Assembly (NCBI GenBank): GCA_937881575.1
Contig: CALGEI010000178.1
Span: 1 to 59,956 of the forward strand
From: an uncultured Flavobacteriales bacterium
GTDB lineage: Bacteria; Bacteroidota; Bacteroidia; Flavobacteriales_D; Sanyastnellaceae
Length of the DNA: 59,956 nt
Direction: 5' to 3'
The notes beneath the pieces were generated by a model. That model was given only the letters and a program-made list of their open reading frames with translations. It did no database searches and had not been told where the DNA came from. Below, piece by piece: positions 46,972 to 56,622 of this stretch (its first letter is position 1; every line of letters starts with the position of its first letter). The translations under genes and the position numbers were made by a program.

Positions 46972-47772
46972 ATGCTCTACTTTTCTTTCACTCGCAAGCA
47001 ACCAGCGTTGGCCTTTCTCTTTAGCGGATTGATCGGAGCCTTATTTTTGATCGGCTGTGCAAAAACAGATGATGTTGAGACGATTGTCCCAGAAGACCCT
47101 ACGGTAGGGTTCGATTTCTTGGTGCCAGATCGAGCATTCGGAGAATACCTGGTTTTCCTAGGGATCAACGGAGTCCAAGAACGAACCGACACGTTGGCAA
47201 CGGGTGCGGTGCAGGTCAATTACTACTTAAACCCCAGCCTTGTTCTGGGTGTAAACAGTTTGCAACTGAGTAAAACAAGCGGGTCCGTTGCGGCCCTGGA
47301 GGCAGCCGGTGTCGCCACAGCCTCACAAAAAATCATGGATCTTTCCGGAGTGGAATTTTTCACTGGACTGGACACGTTGGTCATTACATCCAATGACCTC
47401 ACTTCATTGGACCTGAGTGGCAACCCCACCTTATTGGAGTTGAGTATGAATTTCTGCAAGGTGGAAGCCTTGGATCTCACCGGTTGCCCGTTGCTTCAAA
47501 AACTGAGATTTCGAGGCTCATCCCAAGCCGATGCTCTTCTCGAAACCATTGACTTAAGTCAGAATACGGCCCTCAGACACCTGCACCTTCGATCGCACAA
47601 TTTCACATCGATTGACTTGACCAATAACGTTCAACTTGTGGAGGAGATTGACTTATCGAGCAATCCTGGCCCAGATGGAGATGTCAATACAGGAGACATT
47701 GTGATTCCCACCAGCATTTACGAGAATGTTCAAGGAGCTGGGGGCATCCTGATGGGCGTCATTCCAGGGTGA
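46972..47772 (+). CDS. Leucine-rich-repeat lipoprotein
   Basis: 266 residues from MLYFSFTRKQ; an upstream in-frame extension overlaps the esterase and is rejected. Lipoprotein signal ends ALFLIGC (Cys33). Residues about 115-230 are internalin-like leucine-rich repeats (LDTLVITSNDLTSLDLSGNPTL, LELSMNFCKVEALDLTGCPLL, LRHLHLRSHNFTSIDLTNNVQL). Protein-binding surface lipoprotein, partner unknown. Its stop TGA overlaps GTG just upstream of the transporter start, so it is coupled to dcuC-iadA. Confidence 0.82.
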   Translation: MLYFSFTRKQPALAFLFSGLIGALFLIGCAKTDDVETIVPEDPTVGFDFLVPDRAFGEYLVFLGINGVQERTDTLATGAVQVNYYLNPSLVLGVNSLQLSKTSGSVAALEAAGVATASQKIMDLSGVEFFTGLDTLVITSNDLTSLDLSGNPTLLELSMNFCKVEALDLTGCPLLQKLRFRGSSQADALLETIDLSQNTALRHLHLRSHNFTSIDLTNNVQLVEEIDLSSNPGPDGDVNTGDIVIPTSIYENVQGAGGILMGVIPG

Positions 47773-47774
47773 TA

Positions 47775-49142
47775 ATGGCATTCGCTCTGGCCATTGCCTT
47801 CATAGTTTCCATTGCTGCCGGTTATTTCATGGTGCGAGGAAGGCATCCGCAACTCATCTTAGCCGGTGCCGGATTGGTCATGTTAGCCTGCTCCCTGTTA
47901 CTCGGAGGAAGCGGGACAGCCGACCAGTCGACAGGGTTGGCTTTTTTTGACCTGTTTCGGTCCGTTACAGAGTCCCTCAAATCCAAACTATCCGGAATCG
48001 GCGCCATGATCATGGTCATCGCTGGATTCGTTTCATACATGGACTACATGGGGGCCACTGCCGCACTGGTACGCATCGGAACCAAGCCCATATCCGTGCT
48101 GAAACGCTGGCCATACCTCGCCGCTGTCGCTGTTATCCCACTTGGACAACTCCTCTCCTTGTGCGTGCCCAGTGCTGCGGGATTGGGTCTTTTGATGATT
48201 GCGACAGTTCACCCCATCCTCATTCGAATTGGCGTTTCGAAAATCACATCCGTCTCCATCATCGTTCTCTGCACTTGCTTCGACATGGGGCCCGCATCCG
48301 CCAATACGGCCCGAGCCGCTGAGCTTTTGCAAATGGACAATGTTCAATATTTCGTGGCTTCACAACTCCCGTTGGCCACCATGCTCACGTTTGCTCTGAT
48401 GGTGTTTGTCTATTTTCAATCGAAATATTTGGACTCCCGGATGTCTTCTGATCAGCCCTTGGCACAACAGACAGCTACTGCCGATGACGCTGCATCTCCT
48501 TTGGCCTACGCTATCCTGCCTGTATTGCCGCTTATTTTATTGATGACATTCAATGCATTCTTTCAAACTGGAGAGCATCCGATCGTGTTGGACACCACCA
48601 CGGCCATGCTCATTTCGCTCTTTGTCAGCATGGCATTCCATGGACTTGTCGCTCGCAATGTACGGGAGCTAGAATCCGGGATCATCGCTTGCTGGAACGG
48701 GATGGGACGTGCCTTTAGTACCATCATCACATTGATTGTGGCAGCCGATATTTTCGCGTCTGGCCTGATTGCATTGGGATTGATTGATGGGCTGCTTGTG
48801 TTGAGCAACGCCATGGGCTGGGGTGCGATTGGTATTTTGACCCTTTTCATTGCGCTGATTTTCTTTGCTTCCATCTTGATGGGAAGTGGCAATGCCTCCT
48901 TTTTTGCCTTTGGCCCGCTCATTCCTGACTTGGCAAGAACCTTGGGAATTCCGGGAATAAAGTTCCTACTCCCCATGCAGTTGGCCTCCAGCATGGGACG
49001 TGCCGCTTCGCCAATTGCAGGCGTTGTCATAGCGACTGCGGGGATTGCAGGAGTTAATCCCATGCACGTCGCACGCCGCAACCTTTTGCCCATGATGTTG
49101 CTTTCCTTCCTCATGGTCCTGATTCAACAATTCGCCACATGA
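47775..49142 (+). CDS. DcuC-family C4-dicarboxylate transporter
   Basis: 455 residues from ATG 47775. About 12 hydrophobic helices with family blocks LSGIGAMIMVIAGFVSYMDYMGAT, PLGQLLSLCVPSAAGLGLLM, MGSGNASFFAFGPLIPDLA and MQLASSMGRAASPIAGVVIA. DcuC/YfcC-like proteins move C4-dicarboxylates such as succinate, fumarate or aspartate. The next gene starts inside its stop codon (ATGA), which ties transport to isoaspartyl dipeptide breakdown. Confidence 0.88.
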   Translation: MAFALAIAFIVSIAAGYFMVRGRHPQLILAGAGLVMLACSLLLGGSGTADQSTGLAFFDLFRSVTESLKSKLSGIGAMIMVIAGFVSYMDYMGATAALVRIGTKPISVLKRWPYLAAVAVIPLGQLLSLCVPSAAGLGLLMIATVHPILIRIGVSKITSVSIIVLCTCFDMGPASANTARAAELLQMDNVQYFVASQLPLATMLTFALMVFVYFQSKYLDSRMSSDQPLAQQTATADDAASPLAYAILPVLPLILLMTFNAFFQTGEHPIVLDTTTAMLISLFVSMAFHGLVARNVRELESGIIACWNGMGRAFSTIITLIVAADIFASGLIALGLIDGLLVLSNAMGWGAIGILTLFIALIFFASILMGSGNASFFAFGPLIPDLARTLGIPGIKFLLPMQLASSMGRAASPIAGVVIATAGIAGVNPMHVARRNLLPMMLLSFLMVLIQQFAT

Positions 49143-50278
49143 TTCTCCTTAAAAACGCCTCAATACACGCTCCCCAATTCTTGGGAAAGCAAGATGTCTT
49201 CATCGCTCAAGGAGTCATCCAAGCCATTCAACCAGAACTCGAGATTACCGGGGTGCCTGGCTTGGAGGTTCATGATCTCAATGGCGCGATGCTCACGCCT
49301 GGATTCATTGACCATCACATCCACATTACAGGAGCCGGTGGCAAATATGGTTTTGGATCCATGACCCCCGAAGTGCACATTCGGGATCTCGTGGCGTGCG
49401 GCACAACAACCGTTGTGGGGCTGTTGGGAACGGATGGTACCGCGCGCAGTTTGAACACGCTGTATGCCAAATGTGCCGCATTAGAAGACGAGGGAATTAC
49501 CGCGCGCATGCTGACCAGTTTTTTCGGGCTGCCTGTCAAAACATTTACCGGAAACGTGCACGATGACCTGCTCTTTATCGACCGGGTAGTCGGATGTAAG
49601 ATCGCCATCGCAGACACGCGCTCATCGTATCCAAGCGCCAAAGAGTTGCTTGCTTTGCTGCGTGAAATCCAGGTTGGCGGCATGATTTCTGGCAAAGGAG
49701 GCGTGCTGCACATCCACCTCGGAGCGCTCCCTGAAGGCATGGAGCTGCTGTTCGATTTGGTGGAGCAATATCACGTGGACATTCGAAGGCTCTCCCCGAC
49801 CCATGTTGGACGGACCGAAGCGCTATTCACACAAGCACAGGCGTTCGCTAAGTTGGGCGGAATGGTGGACTTATCGACTGGAGGTACTCAATTCATTCCG
49901 CCATGGAAGGCCATCGAGTTGGCCAAAAACAACGGTGCTGACCTCGGTCAATTCACCTTGAGCAGTGATGGCAATGCCGGGATTGGCGTGCTCGACAAGA
50001 CGGGGCAATTGACTGGATTCAAAAAAGCTCCCATCGACCTCAATTTATGGAACGTGCAGCAATTGATCCGTGAAACGGAAGTGACTCCGGAAGAGGCCAT
50101 TGGACTGGTGACAAGCGGACCGGCCAAAACCATGGGGCTTCACACCAAAGGACGGCTGGCCGTCGGTATGGCTGCGGATTTCTGCATTTTCGATACCGAG
50201 TGGGAACACACCGGAACGATCGCGCGAGGAGCGTTCTTGAAACGAGACGGGGAAGTCCTCGTTCAGGGGAACTTTTAA
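49139..50278 (+). CDS. iadA: Isoaspartyl dipeptidase (beta-aspartyl peptidase)
   Basis: 379 residues of the amidohydrolase superfamily. Metal ligands are in place: DHHIHITG (two His near residue 60), the carbamylated lysine in GCKIAIADTRSS near residue 157, LHIHLG near residue 190, SPTHVGR near residue 220 and the Asp in LSSDGNAG near residue 280. Hydrolyses beta-aspartyl (isoaspartyl) dipeptides from damaged or cyanophycin-type proteins, yielding aspartate. ATGA overlap with the transporter gene indicates an operon. Confidence 0.94.
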   Translation: MILLKNASIHAPQFLGKQDVFIAQGVIQAIQPELEITGVPGLEVHDLNGAMLTPGFIDHHIHITGAGGKYGFGSMTPEVHIRDLVACGTTTVVGLLGTDGTARSLNTLYAKCAALEDEGITARMLTSFFGLPVKTFTGNVHDDLLFIDRVVGCKIAIADTRSSYPSAKELLALLREIQVGGMISGKGGVLHIHLGALPEGMELLFDLVEQYHVDIRRLSPTHVGRTEALFTQAQAFAKLGGMVDLSTGGTQFIPPWKAIELAKNNGADLGQFTLSSDGNAGIGVLDKTGQLTGFKKAPIDLNLWNVQQLIRETEVTPEEAIGLVTSGPAKTMGLHTKGRLAVGMAADFCIFDTEWEHTGTIARGAFLKRDGEVLVQGNF

Positions 50279-50346
50279 TTCAGACCCGTCTTGTGGATTG
50301 GAGTGAGACGCCAAAGGCCGAACTCTCGCATTAGCGCATTGCCTCT

Positions 50347-51600
50347 TTAGAACTGGAGCTGAACCAACACTTGACCACTCCAACCATTTTTAGCTGGTGT
50401 GTTGAAATAATTGAGGTAATCTCCGCCGAGCTGTACTTTCATGGCATTGCCCCGGTTAAACCAGGTCAGACAAGCCCCAACCGCGTCAACCGTTTCCAAT
50501 ACAGACTCCTCATTGGATTCAAACTCTGGAAATGACTGGGAAAACCGGCCGTTCACGGCCCATTTACCATCAATGGTCACCCCCAATTGAGCTTGGTATG
50601 CATTGCCCAACACCAAATACTCGCTGATTTGCTCACTCACCAACGACTCTCCATTGGCGGGATTCGTATAGGCCCCTTGTAAATTGTAGGCCGCTGCGTT
50701 GACATATTCAACCAAGAGCGTTGCCCTTTTCCACTTCAGCATCGCATCGACATAGTTCTTGAGATACTGCGGAAGTTGGTCTTGGCCATCCACCGTGTAC
50801 AACCCAAAAGCACCATGGCTTTCACCGACCGGACCACTCGCACCGTCGTTCCAACTCGATGCTCCACCCAGGACCAGTTTTGGAGTGGACTCTCCAATCA
50901 AATCGAACCCTGTCATCTCATTGCCCTCTGAAAAGCGTCCAAACGGATACACGTCCAAGCGACCGCCATATTTCAAACCGCCACGGTCTACATCGTTGGA
51001 CAACAATCCAAAACTGTTCATTCCATCTCCTGAAGTGACGGACAACATCGGAACAAGTCGGGCCTTGCCCAAACTCAAATCTGCTTTAACTGCCACACCA
51101 AATTCCCGCCCCGTCTGAGCAAACGCTGTACTGACCATCGACCGATTGAGCATGGCCAAATCGCCTTCGAAAAAGAGCATTTCTCGGTTGTTGGCGATGG
51201 ACTGAAACTGACCAATGGTTGCGGTGAAGACATTGTTGATTTGAGCCACCATGTATGCATCCAACAATGGACGCTCAGCCGCAAAGTCAGAACGAATCAA
51301 AAAGGAAACACCCTTTTCGCGATCGGATGCGCTGAATTCGATGTACGAACGCTGGATGTAAAAACTGCGCTCCAAATCACCGGATTCAACCTGAGATAAG
51401 TTGACCACTGGTTGAAGCAACCCACCCAGACCAAACGTATACATCCCATCTGAGAAGGACACTTCCAAACCATCACCAAGACTCAATTCCGCGCTGCCAT
51501 CGGAAGCACGTTCCAAGTCCTCATCTTCCGATTGAGCCCACAGCACGTGAGCACACAACACACACACAACGAGCAATCCAGTTTGCAATCGATTCTTCAT
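50347..51600 (-). CDS. O/P-type (phosphate-selective-like) porin
   Basis: 417 residues with a signal peptide ending WAQ (residue 23). Beta-barrel of the phosphate-selective porin O/P family: FYIQRSYIEFSASDREKGVSF, ATIGQFQSIANNREMLFF, RGGLKYGGRLDVYPFG, TPKLVLGGASSWNDG, and a final strand ending VLVQLQF. It is homologous to the porin at 53138-54448. 9 bases from the M14 peptidase stop, so co-transcribed. Confidence 0.82.
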   Translation of the reverse strand: MKNRLQTGLLVVCVLCAHVLWAQSEDEDLERASDGSAELSLGDGLEVSFSDGMYTFGLGGLLQPVVNLSQVESGDLERSFYIQRSYIEFSASDREKGVSFLIRSDFAAERPLLDAYMVAQINNVFTATIGQFQSIANNREMLFFEGDLAMLNRSMVSTAFAQTGREFGVAVKADLSLGKARLVPMLSVTSGDGMNSFGLLSNDVDRGGLKYGGRLDVYPFGRFSEGNEMTGFDLIGESTPKLVLGGASSWNDGASGPVGESHGAFGLYTVDGQDQLPQYLKNYVDAMLKWKRATLLVEYVNAAAYNLQGAYTNPANGESLVSEQISEYLVLGNAYQAQLGVTIDGKWAVNGRFSQSFPEFESNEESVLETVDAVGACLTWFNRGNAMKVQLGGDYLNYFNTPAKNGWSGQVLVQLQF

Positions 51601-51608
51601 GACAGCTG

Positions 51609-53138
51609 CTATTTTAATGTGGGTTTGATCACCCTCAGAATTGGAATGGTATTTTCAATCTCAAGAACACGGTATCGAATCAGCCCACAGTGAGCCTCTG
51701 GCTCCAGGCATTCTATCGCCAAATTGAATCGCTCTTGATCCGCAGGGACCCACCATCCATCCGCGGGCAAATCCATGTCTTCGCTTTCGGTCGTTGCGGA
51801 TACTATTCGCTCCTGGAATCCCTCGAAAAAATCAGCTTTCAGTCGGTTCTCCGTGATCACGTAGCGCTCCACTTCGTATTGCCCCATGGGCAGAGGCTCC
51901 ACTTCCACATCCAATATGCGCAGCTTTTCGATGACATGTGCGGCCTCTGGCAAGATGATATAGGCCATTGGACGTGAACGAATCAACTGCGGAGACAAGG
52001 CCAATCCATCGTGTTTTTCAATGTCAAAAGTCCGCAGGGAACCGTCCGACAAATCGATGAAATCCAGTTGGGACTGGGTGACTTTTTTAGATGATTCAAT
52101 GACAACATCCTGACGAGCATTTCTTCCCTGTTCGCGCGCCATCTGAATCGCGACCTTGGAGTGGTGCGCTGATTTCAAGAAGCTTGAGGCCAAGAGGTAG
52201 CCCGTTTCCACGCGGCGCTCAAACCCTTTGCGCTGCAAACCCACCCCCCGAATTTCCATCAATACCGACAGGCTATTGGCCAAGGCGAAAGACGTGGAAC
52301 TCGAATGAGCACTTGTGGCGCCGACATCGAAGCGCATGTTGCCCCGAATCACCACGGGCCGGATGTAATTGTGGAAGCGCCTTCCATGGGCTGCGAGCGT
52401 TTTACGGGCCGGATCAACGAGCAATGTCTCTGTTGCCTCCCGGATGGGTTCTGCCACATTCAAGTTGCCGGTGTACAAAAACATGGCGTCAAAGGCCGAT
52501 GTGACTCCAAAGGTTCCCATGGAAACGAAATCGGAACGATACGGCTTGTATTCGTGGAAATCCACCACGACGTCAGCGTCAAAAGCCGCATAGGCCTTCT
52601 TTAAAAACACCACCTCCTGGTTCACCAACTTGGTTTGATCCCGATTGAGATCCAATCCATTGGCAGCGTAACGATTTTGCTTGTCATATCCATCTGGATT
52701 GGCCATCGGAATGACCAACAATTCCACCGCATCCAGATAGCTATTCAGATGCCCTTCCTCTGACAACTGCTGCATGAACGCCAACAAAGCTTCAGTGCCC
52801 GCTGGTTCATTGCCATGAAGTCCACCCAAAAAAAGCACTCTAAGTTTGTCTGCGCCAGCAGAAGAACGCACACCCCAGATCACCTTTCCTTTGGCACTCA
52901 TCCCCAGCGAATCCATGGACAGGTTGCTCGAATTCTGAACCAATTCGAGCAAGAAATGCTCCATGGTCTCATGCGTCGTAAAACCCCGCTTGGTGTCAAA
53001 TGCAGGGGTCGTATACGTGGTGTCTGGAACGGGAAAGTACGTTTCTTGGATTGCCCGTGGGTCCTGCCCGCTCAATTCTAGGGCACTGCATGCCATCAAC
53101 CCCAGCACTCCCCAGAAAATTGGACTCGAAATTCGCAT
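51609..53138 (-). CDS. M14 zinc carboxypeptidase, lipoprotein
   Basis: 509 residues from MRISSPIFWG; its ATG overlaps the upstream porin stop (TAATG). Signal with GLMAC lipobox. Metal-binding HxxE is in GGLHGNEPAGTE (H108, E111), followed by the substrate-binding DLNRD near residue 164 and the third zinc ligand H195 in VDFHEYKP. Cleaves C-terminal residues from peptides (or murein peptides in related amidases). Sits between two porin genes, suggesting extracellular peptide digestion coupled to uptake. Confidence 0.88.
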   Translation of the reverse strand: MRISSPIFWGVLGLMACSALELSGQDPRAIQETYFPVPDTTYTTPAFDTKRGFTTHETMEHFLLELVQNSSNLSMDSLGMSAKGKVIWGVRSSAGADKLRVLFLGGLHGNEPAGTEALLAFMQQLSEEGHLNSYLDAVELLVIPMANPDGYDKQNRYAANGLDLNRDQTKLVNQEVVFLKKAYAAFDADVVVDFHEYKPYRSDFVSMGTFGVTSAFDAMFLYTGNLNVAEPIREATETLLVDPARKTLAAHGRRFHNYIRPVVIRGNMRFDVGATSAHSSSTSFALANSLSVLMEIRGVGLQRKGFERRVETGYLLASSFLKSAHHSKVAIQMAREQGRNARQDVVIESSKKVTQSQLDFIDLSDGSLRTFDIEKHDGLALSPQLIRSRPMAYIILPEAAHVIEKLRILDVEVEPLPMGQYEVERYVITENRLKADFFEGFQERIVSATTESEDMDLPADGWWVPADQERFNLAIECLEPEAHCGLIRYRVLEIENTIPILRVIKPTLK

Positions 53139-54448
53139 TAAAAGGCCATTTGCGTCAGGATGCGAAACGTCCACTCGTTGCCATCAAACACGTCAGAATC
53201 CACAGTCAAAGAACCCAATTCCGGAATGGACCGAATGGCCGACGCCTGGATTTTATAAGCAAAATCTCGACCAAAGTACTTGGAGGCACCCAATTCATAG
53301 TAGGCGTTTCGGTTGTAGAACGTGGGGTTGTTTAAGAATGAATAATCGTCCGGGCTAAATTTTGTGACGCGCGCATCGACGGACCACAAATTCTTGAAGA
53401 CATAACCCGCTTGTGCATTCCATGCAGAACCCAAGATCATGCGCCCTCGGACATACGCGTCCACACCGCCTGTAAACGTTGTGGCGACAGTCCCGTCGTT
53501 CCGAACCCGCTGGGTGATCTCGTCGACCGGTACATCGCAATCTGCGTAGACGTATTCTCCCAAAAAGGTGAACCCCCGAAATTTGAACAAGATGTCCGCG
53601 CCCAATTTCCAATAGTCTGGTAAGGCTTCATTGCCGAAATTGTCCAGATATAGAATCGCGCCACTTTCCCTTCCGCGCCTGCTGCTCATTCCACGATTCA
53701 TACTGCCGTATGATCCAATCAGCAGCTTGGGTTGAACTTCTCGCGCCAAATCGACTTCTCTGAACTCACCAAAGGACCGAAATAACCCCAATGGCAACCA
53801 ATTCACACGGGCACCAAATTTCAATCCGCCATGATCCACTCCAAACGCGTTGGAACCATCACCGCTTGTCAAAGCACCAGACACTTTGAACCACCCAACC
53901 GCTCCAGCTCTCAGTCGGCCTGAAGCAAACAATCCAAAATCTCGAATGGATGAAAAGGCTGATGTCAAACGACTGCGGTCGGTCAACTGCAGCGCAGAGG
54001 AGGCCATTTGAAGTTCCAAATTGTCCAAAGGAGTCGCTCGCTGGCCAAAGCTCAGCTCAAACCGATTGCTCGGACGATAGGCCACCCAACCATCGAGCAA
54101 CATGCCCCGCACTTCGTCATCACCTTCAAGCGATTGTGCAAAATCAAATTGCACCCGGTATCGTAATTTATCGGAAGGACTACTTCCCACAATCCGCATC
54201 CGCATGCGGCGGGCACGAAAGCGATTGTACGTTTCATCCACTCCGTCAAAACGCCTCGACTCCGCCATGAACTGAGCATAGGCACGAATCTGCATGCGGT
54301 AGCCCGTTATTGGATTTCGAATCACCATTCCATCACCAGGACTATAACTGTCCAAGGAGGAGGATTGAGCTTGTATCGGATTGGTATAAGCCCAAGCTAG
54401 AGAGCAAACCAACACCACAATCTTTAGGACACCTGGTACCCTATGCAT
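53138..54448 (-). CDS. O/P-type (phosphate-selective-like) porin
   Basis: 436 residues, signal peptide ending QAQ (residue 28). Barrel strands with the O/P porin motifs RFRARRMRMRIVG, KLRYRVQFDFAQS, LLDGWVAYRPS, LSFGQRATPLDNLELQM, GGLKFGARVNWLPLG, KLLIGSYGSMNRG, ending TFRILTQMAF. Same family as the porin 1.6 kb downstream. A specificity for phosphate is not implied by sequence alone. Confidence 0.85.
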   Translation of the reverse strand: MHRVPGVLKIVVLVCSLAWAYTNPIQAQSSSLDSYSPGDGMVIRNPITGYRMQIRAYAQFMAESRRFDGVDETYNRFRARRMRMRIVGSSPSDKLRYRVQFDFAQSLEGDDEVRGMLLDGWVAYRPSNRFELSFGQRATPLDNLELQMASSALQLTDRSRLTSAFSSIRDFGLFASGRLRAGAVGWFKVSGALTSGDGSNAFGVDHGGLKFGARVNWLPLGLFRSFGEFREVDLAREVQPKLLIGSYGSMNRGMSSRRGRESGAILYLDNFGNEALPDYWKLGADILFKFRGFTFLGEYVYADCDVPVDEITQRVRNDGTVATTFTGGVDAYVRGRMILGSAWNAQAGYVFKNLWSVDARVTKFSPDDYSFLNNPTFYNRNAYYELGASKYFGRDFAYKIQASAIRSIPELGSLTVDSDVFDGNEWTFRILTQMAF

Positions 54449-54524
54449 GCCGCGAAATTTTTATAAAGAATATACTCCCACACCCACAGCGAACTTAAAA
54501 CATAAACTTTGAACGCAGAGCGCC

Positions 54525-55712
54525 CTATTGAAAAACTCGGATGTAATCGACGGCCATGAAAACCGGGAAGGTGGTCGTTTCATCAGGATAACCAGGCCAA
54601 TTTCCACCCACCGCTACATTCAAGATGAAAAAGAAATTCTCATTGAAAGGGTAATTCTGCCCATTCATCATCGCCGTATTCACGGTGAAAAACACTTCGT
54701 CATCCATCAAATAATTGATCTCATTCGGAGTCCAATCGATGGAGAACACGTGGAATTCTCCATCAAAATGATCCGGGTAAATGCTGATGTCATTGCCTTG
54801 GTGCTGCCATTGCGAATAGTCATCACCCCAATGGGCTGTACCGTGCACGGTGCCAGCTTGGTGCCCCAGAAGTTCCATGATATCAATCTCGCCACAAGCC
54901 GGCCACCCCATTTGAGAATAGTTGGCTCCGAGCATCCAAATCGCTGGCCACACGCCTTTGCCTTTTGGAAGCAATGCCCGCACATCGATTCGTCCATATT
55001 GGAACTCCTGAAGTCCCAAAGACTTCATTCGAGCCGAAGAGTACGAATACTCCCCGGTCTTTTCTGCCTTGATGATCAAGCGACCGTCGGAGATGTATGA
55101 ATTGGTTGGACTGTTGGTATACGTCTGCAACTCATTGTTGCCCCAGCCACCGTTTCCATTCCCCAAGTCATAGCCCCAATTGTTGTAATCGATGTAATCT
55201 CCATTGAATTCATCGGACCACGCGAGCGAAAGGCCTTCATAGGACGTTGCCGATTGGTAGCCTTCATCGGAGATGTTGATCATGGAGTCGTCATTGCGAA
55301 TTCCTCCTGTTGCCGTGGGCTCACCAATTTTGATGTAACCGTTGATGGGATTGGAAAGGTTGACGGTAAACACCTCGTCCTGTTCCAAATAGTCATCCAC
55401 AATGATCGGAATCACAACGGCCTTATTCACTTCACCTGGCGCAAACACCACAGTTCCCGAAGTGGCAACGTAGTCCTCCCCGGCTAGAGCCGTCCCGTCA
55501 ATGGTCTCATATTGAACCGAAACCTCTTTGCTATTGGCCTGATTGAGGCGCACCTCAAAGGTCATTGAAGACGTGGATTCCGTTTCAAACACCGTGATGT
55601 CATTGGCCCATCGGATTTCCGAATTCACTTCCGGCTCCGGTTCATTGCATGCTTCACATGAAACCAGCGTCAGGCAAAGAACTGCTAAAAAAGAATGTGT
55701 CAATTTCATCAT
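54525..55712 (-). CDS. GH16 endo-beta-1,3-glucanase (laminarinase) with Calx-beta domain
   Basis: 395 residues. Lipoprotein signal (VLCLTLVSC, Cys19). Residues about 35-140 form a Calx-beta domain (VFETESTSSMTFEVRLN, GTALAGEDYVATSGTVVFAPGE). GH16 follows: LSLAWSDEFNGDYIDYNNW, then the catalytic ExDxxE, CGEIDIMELLGH (E275, D277, E280), and TAHWGDDYSQW. Cleaves beta-1,3-glucans such as laminarin. Fourth gene after susC-susD and the PKD lipoprotein: the standard laminarin utilisation arrangement. The longer gap to the porin behind it (76 bases) marks the likely end of this unit. Confidence 0.93.
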   Translation of the reverse strand: MMKLTHSFLAVLCLTLVSCEACNEPEPEVNSEIRWANDITVFETESTSSMTFEVRLNQANSKEVSVQYETIDGTALAGEDYVATSGTVVFAPGEVNKAVVIPIIVDDYLEQDEVFTVNLSNPINGYIKIGEPTATGGIRNDDSMINISDEGYQSATSYEGLSLAWSDEFNGDYIDYNNWGYDLGNGNGGWGNNELQTYTNSPTNSYISDGRLIIKAEKTGEYSYSSARMKSLGLQEFQYGRIDVRALLPKGKGVWPAIWMLGANYSQMGWPACGEIDIMELLGHQAGTVHGTAHWGDDYSQWQHQGNDISIYPDHFDGEFHVFSIDWTPNEINYLMDDEVFFTVNTAMMNGQNYPFNENFFFILNVAVGGNWPGYPDETTTFPVFMAVDYIRVFQ

Positions 55713-55748
55713 ATAAACTAGGTTTAAGCGCCCAAATCAACTGCTGAC

Positions 55749-56621
55749 TTAAGGAGCTGCTGTAAAAATTAAAGTAAACCAACCATCAGTCTGCTGGCAA
55801 TCCCCAGATTGCGTAGGACCGTGAATCACCAAGCGATCTTCTGTGATCTCGATGATGTCATAATAGGGACCTGAATCCCAAATCCCCATGAAGCCACAAA
55901 GCGTTTCACTGAAGGCAGCCAAGTTGATTTGATCTTCGCCTGAAGTTCCTGAACCTGGCGTCAAAAAGTACGTCGAAGGTGGGATTTCAAGCTCCGTCTC
56001 TACATATCCATCGAAAGGATTCATGGTACTTCCGTTGTTGTTGTACAGATAAGCTCCATCCTCTGTGAATTGGTAGCGGTCGTCATCCTGGAATTCAGTT
56101 TGACCATTTGGAGGAGAGCTGTACCATTCCGTTGAATACGGCGCAGGCCCGACTGAAACCGCTCCGATTTCTGTCGAAAGCTTCCACGATTTCTGGTTGT
56201 CACATCCTGTGAGCAACGCCAACGTGCCTTCGCAAGGAAGCTCCAACGTTTGCGCAATCGACACCATCGCCGAAGCTTGTCCCATGCCGCCATTGGTATG
56301 CACAGAGTATGAAACATCATAATCTCCTTCAACAGGATAATACGCTGTATCCATAGGTTGATCGGACGTCATCCCATTGCCAAAATCCCAAAGGTGCAAG
56401 AATGCTCCTTCCACGGCTTCAGCAGAGACCGCGATGCGGTTGGAATCGACACCAATAACGGTGCCCGTTGAATCCAACGCATCAATGAATTCCCATTGAA
56501 TGGAAGTGACCGGAGCTCCAGGCAAATCGATGCCTTCATCTTCATAAGGAGCGCATTGACTGAGGATCAAAGCACATGCAGAAACCACTGTGACCGAACT
56601 GAATTTTATAACCTTCAACAT
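55749..56621 (-). CDS. PKD-domain surface lipoprotein of the SusCD locus
   Basis: 290 residues from MLKVIKFSS, one base behind the SusD stop; an overlapping ATG at 56633 is possible. Signal with ILSQC lipobox (Cys23). Residues about 28-125 are a PKD domain (WDFGNGMTSDQ, PVEGDYDVSYSV). The rest (SWKLSTEIGAVSVGP, YQFTEDGAYLYNNNG, EDRLVIHGPTQ) resembles glycan-binding surface proteins. Position after susD and before GH16 points to a beta-glucan-binding role, inferred. Confidence 0.8.
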   Translation of the reverse strand: MLKVIKFSSVTVVSACALILSQCAPYEDEGIDLPGAPVTSIQWEFIDALDSTGTVIGVDSNRIAVSAEAVEGAFLHLWDFGNGMTSDQPMDTAYYPVEGDYDVSYSVHTNGGMGQASAMVSIAQTLELPCEGTLALLTGCDNQKSWKLSTEIGAVSVGPAPYSTEWYSSPPNGQTEFQDDDRYQFTEDGAYLYNNNGSTMNPFDGYVETELEIPPSTYFLTPGSGTSGEDQINLAAFSETLCGFMGIWDSGPYYDIIEITEDRLVIHGPTQSGDCQQTDGWFTLIFTAAP

Positions 56622-56622
56622 A

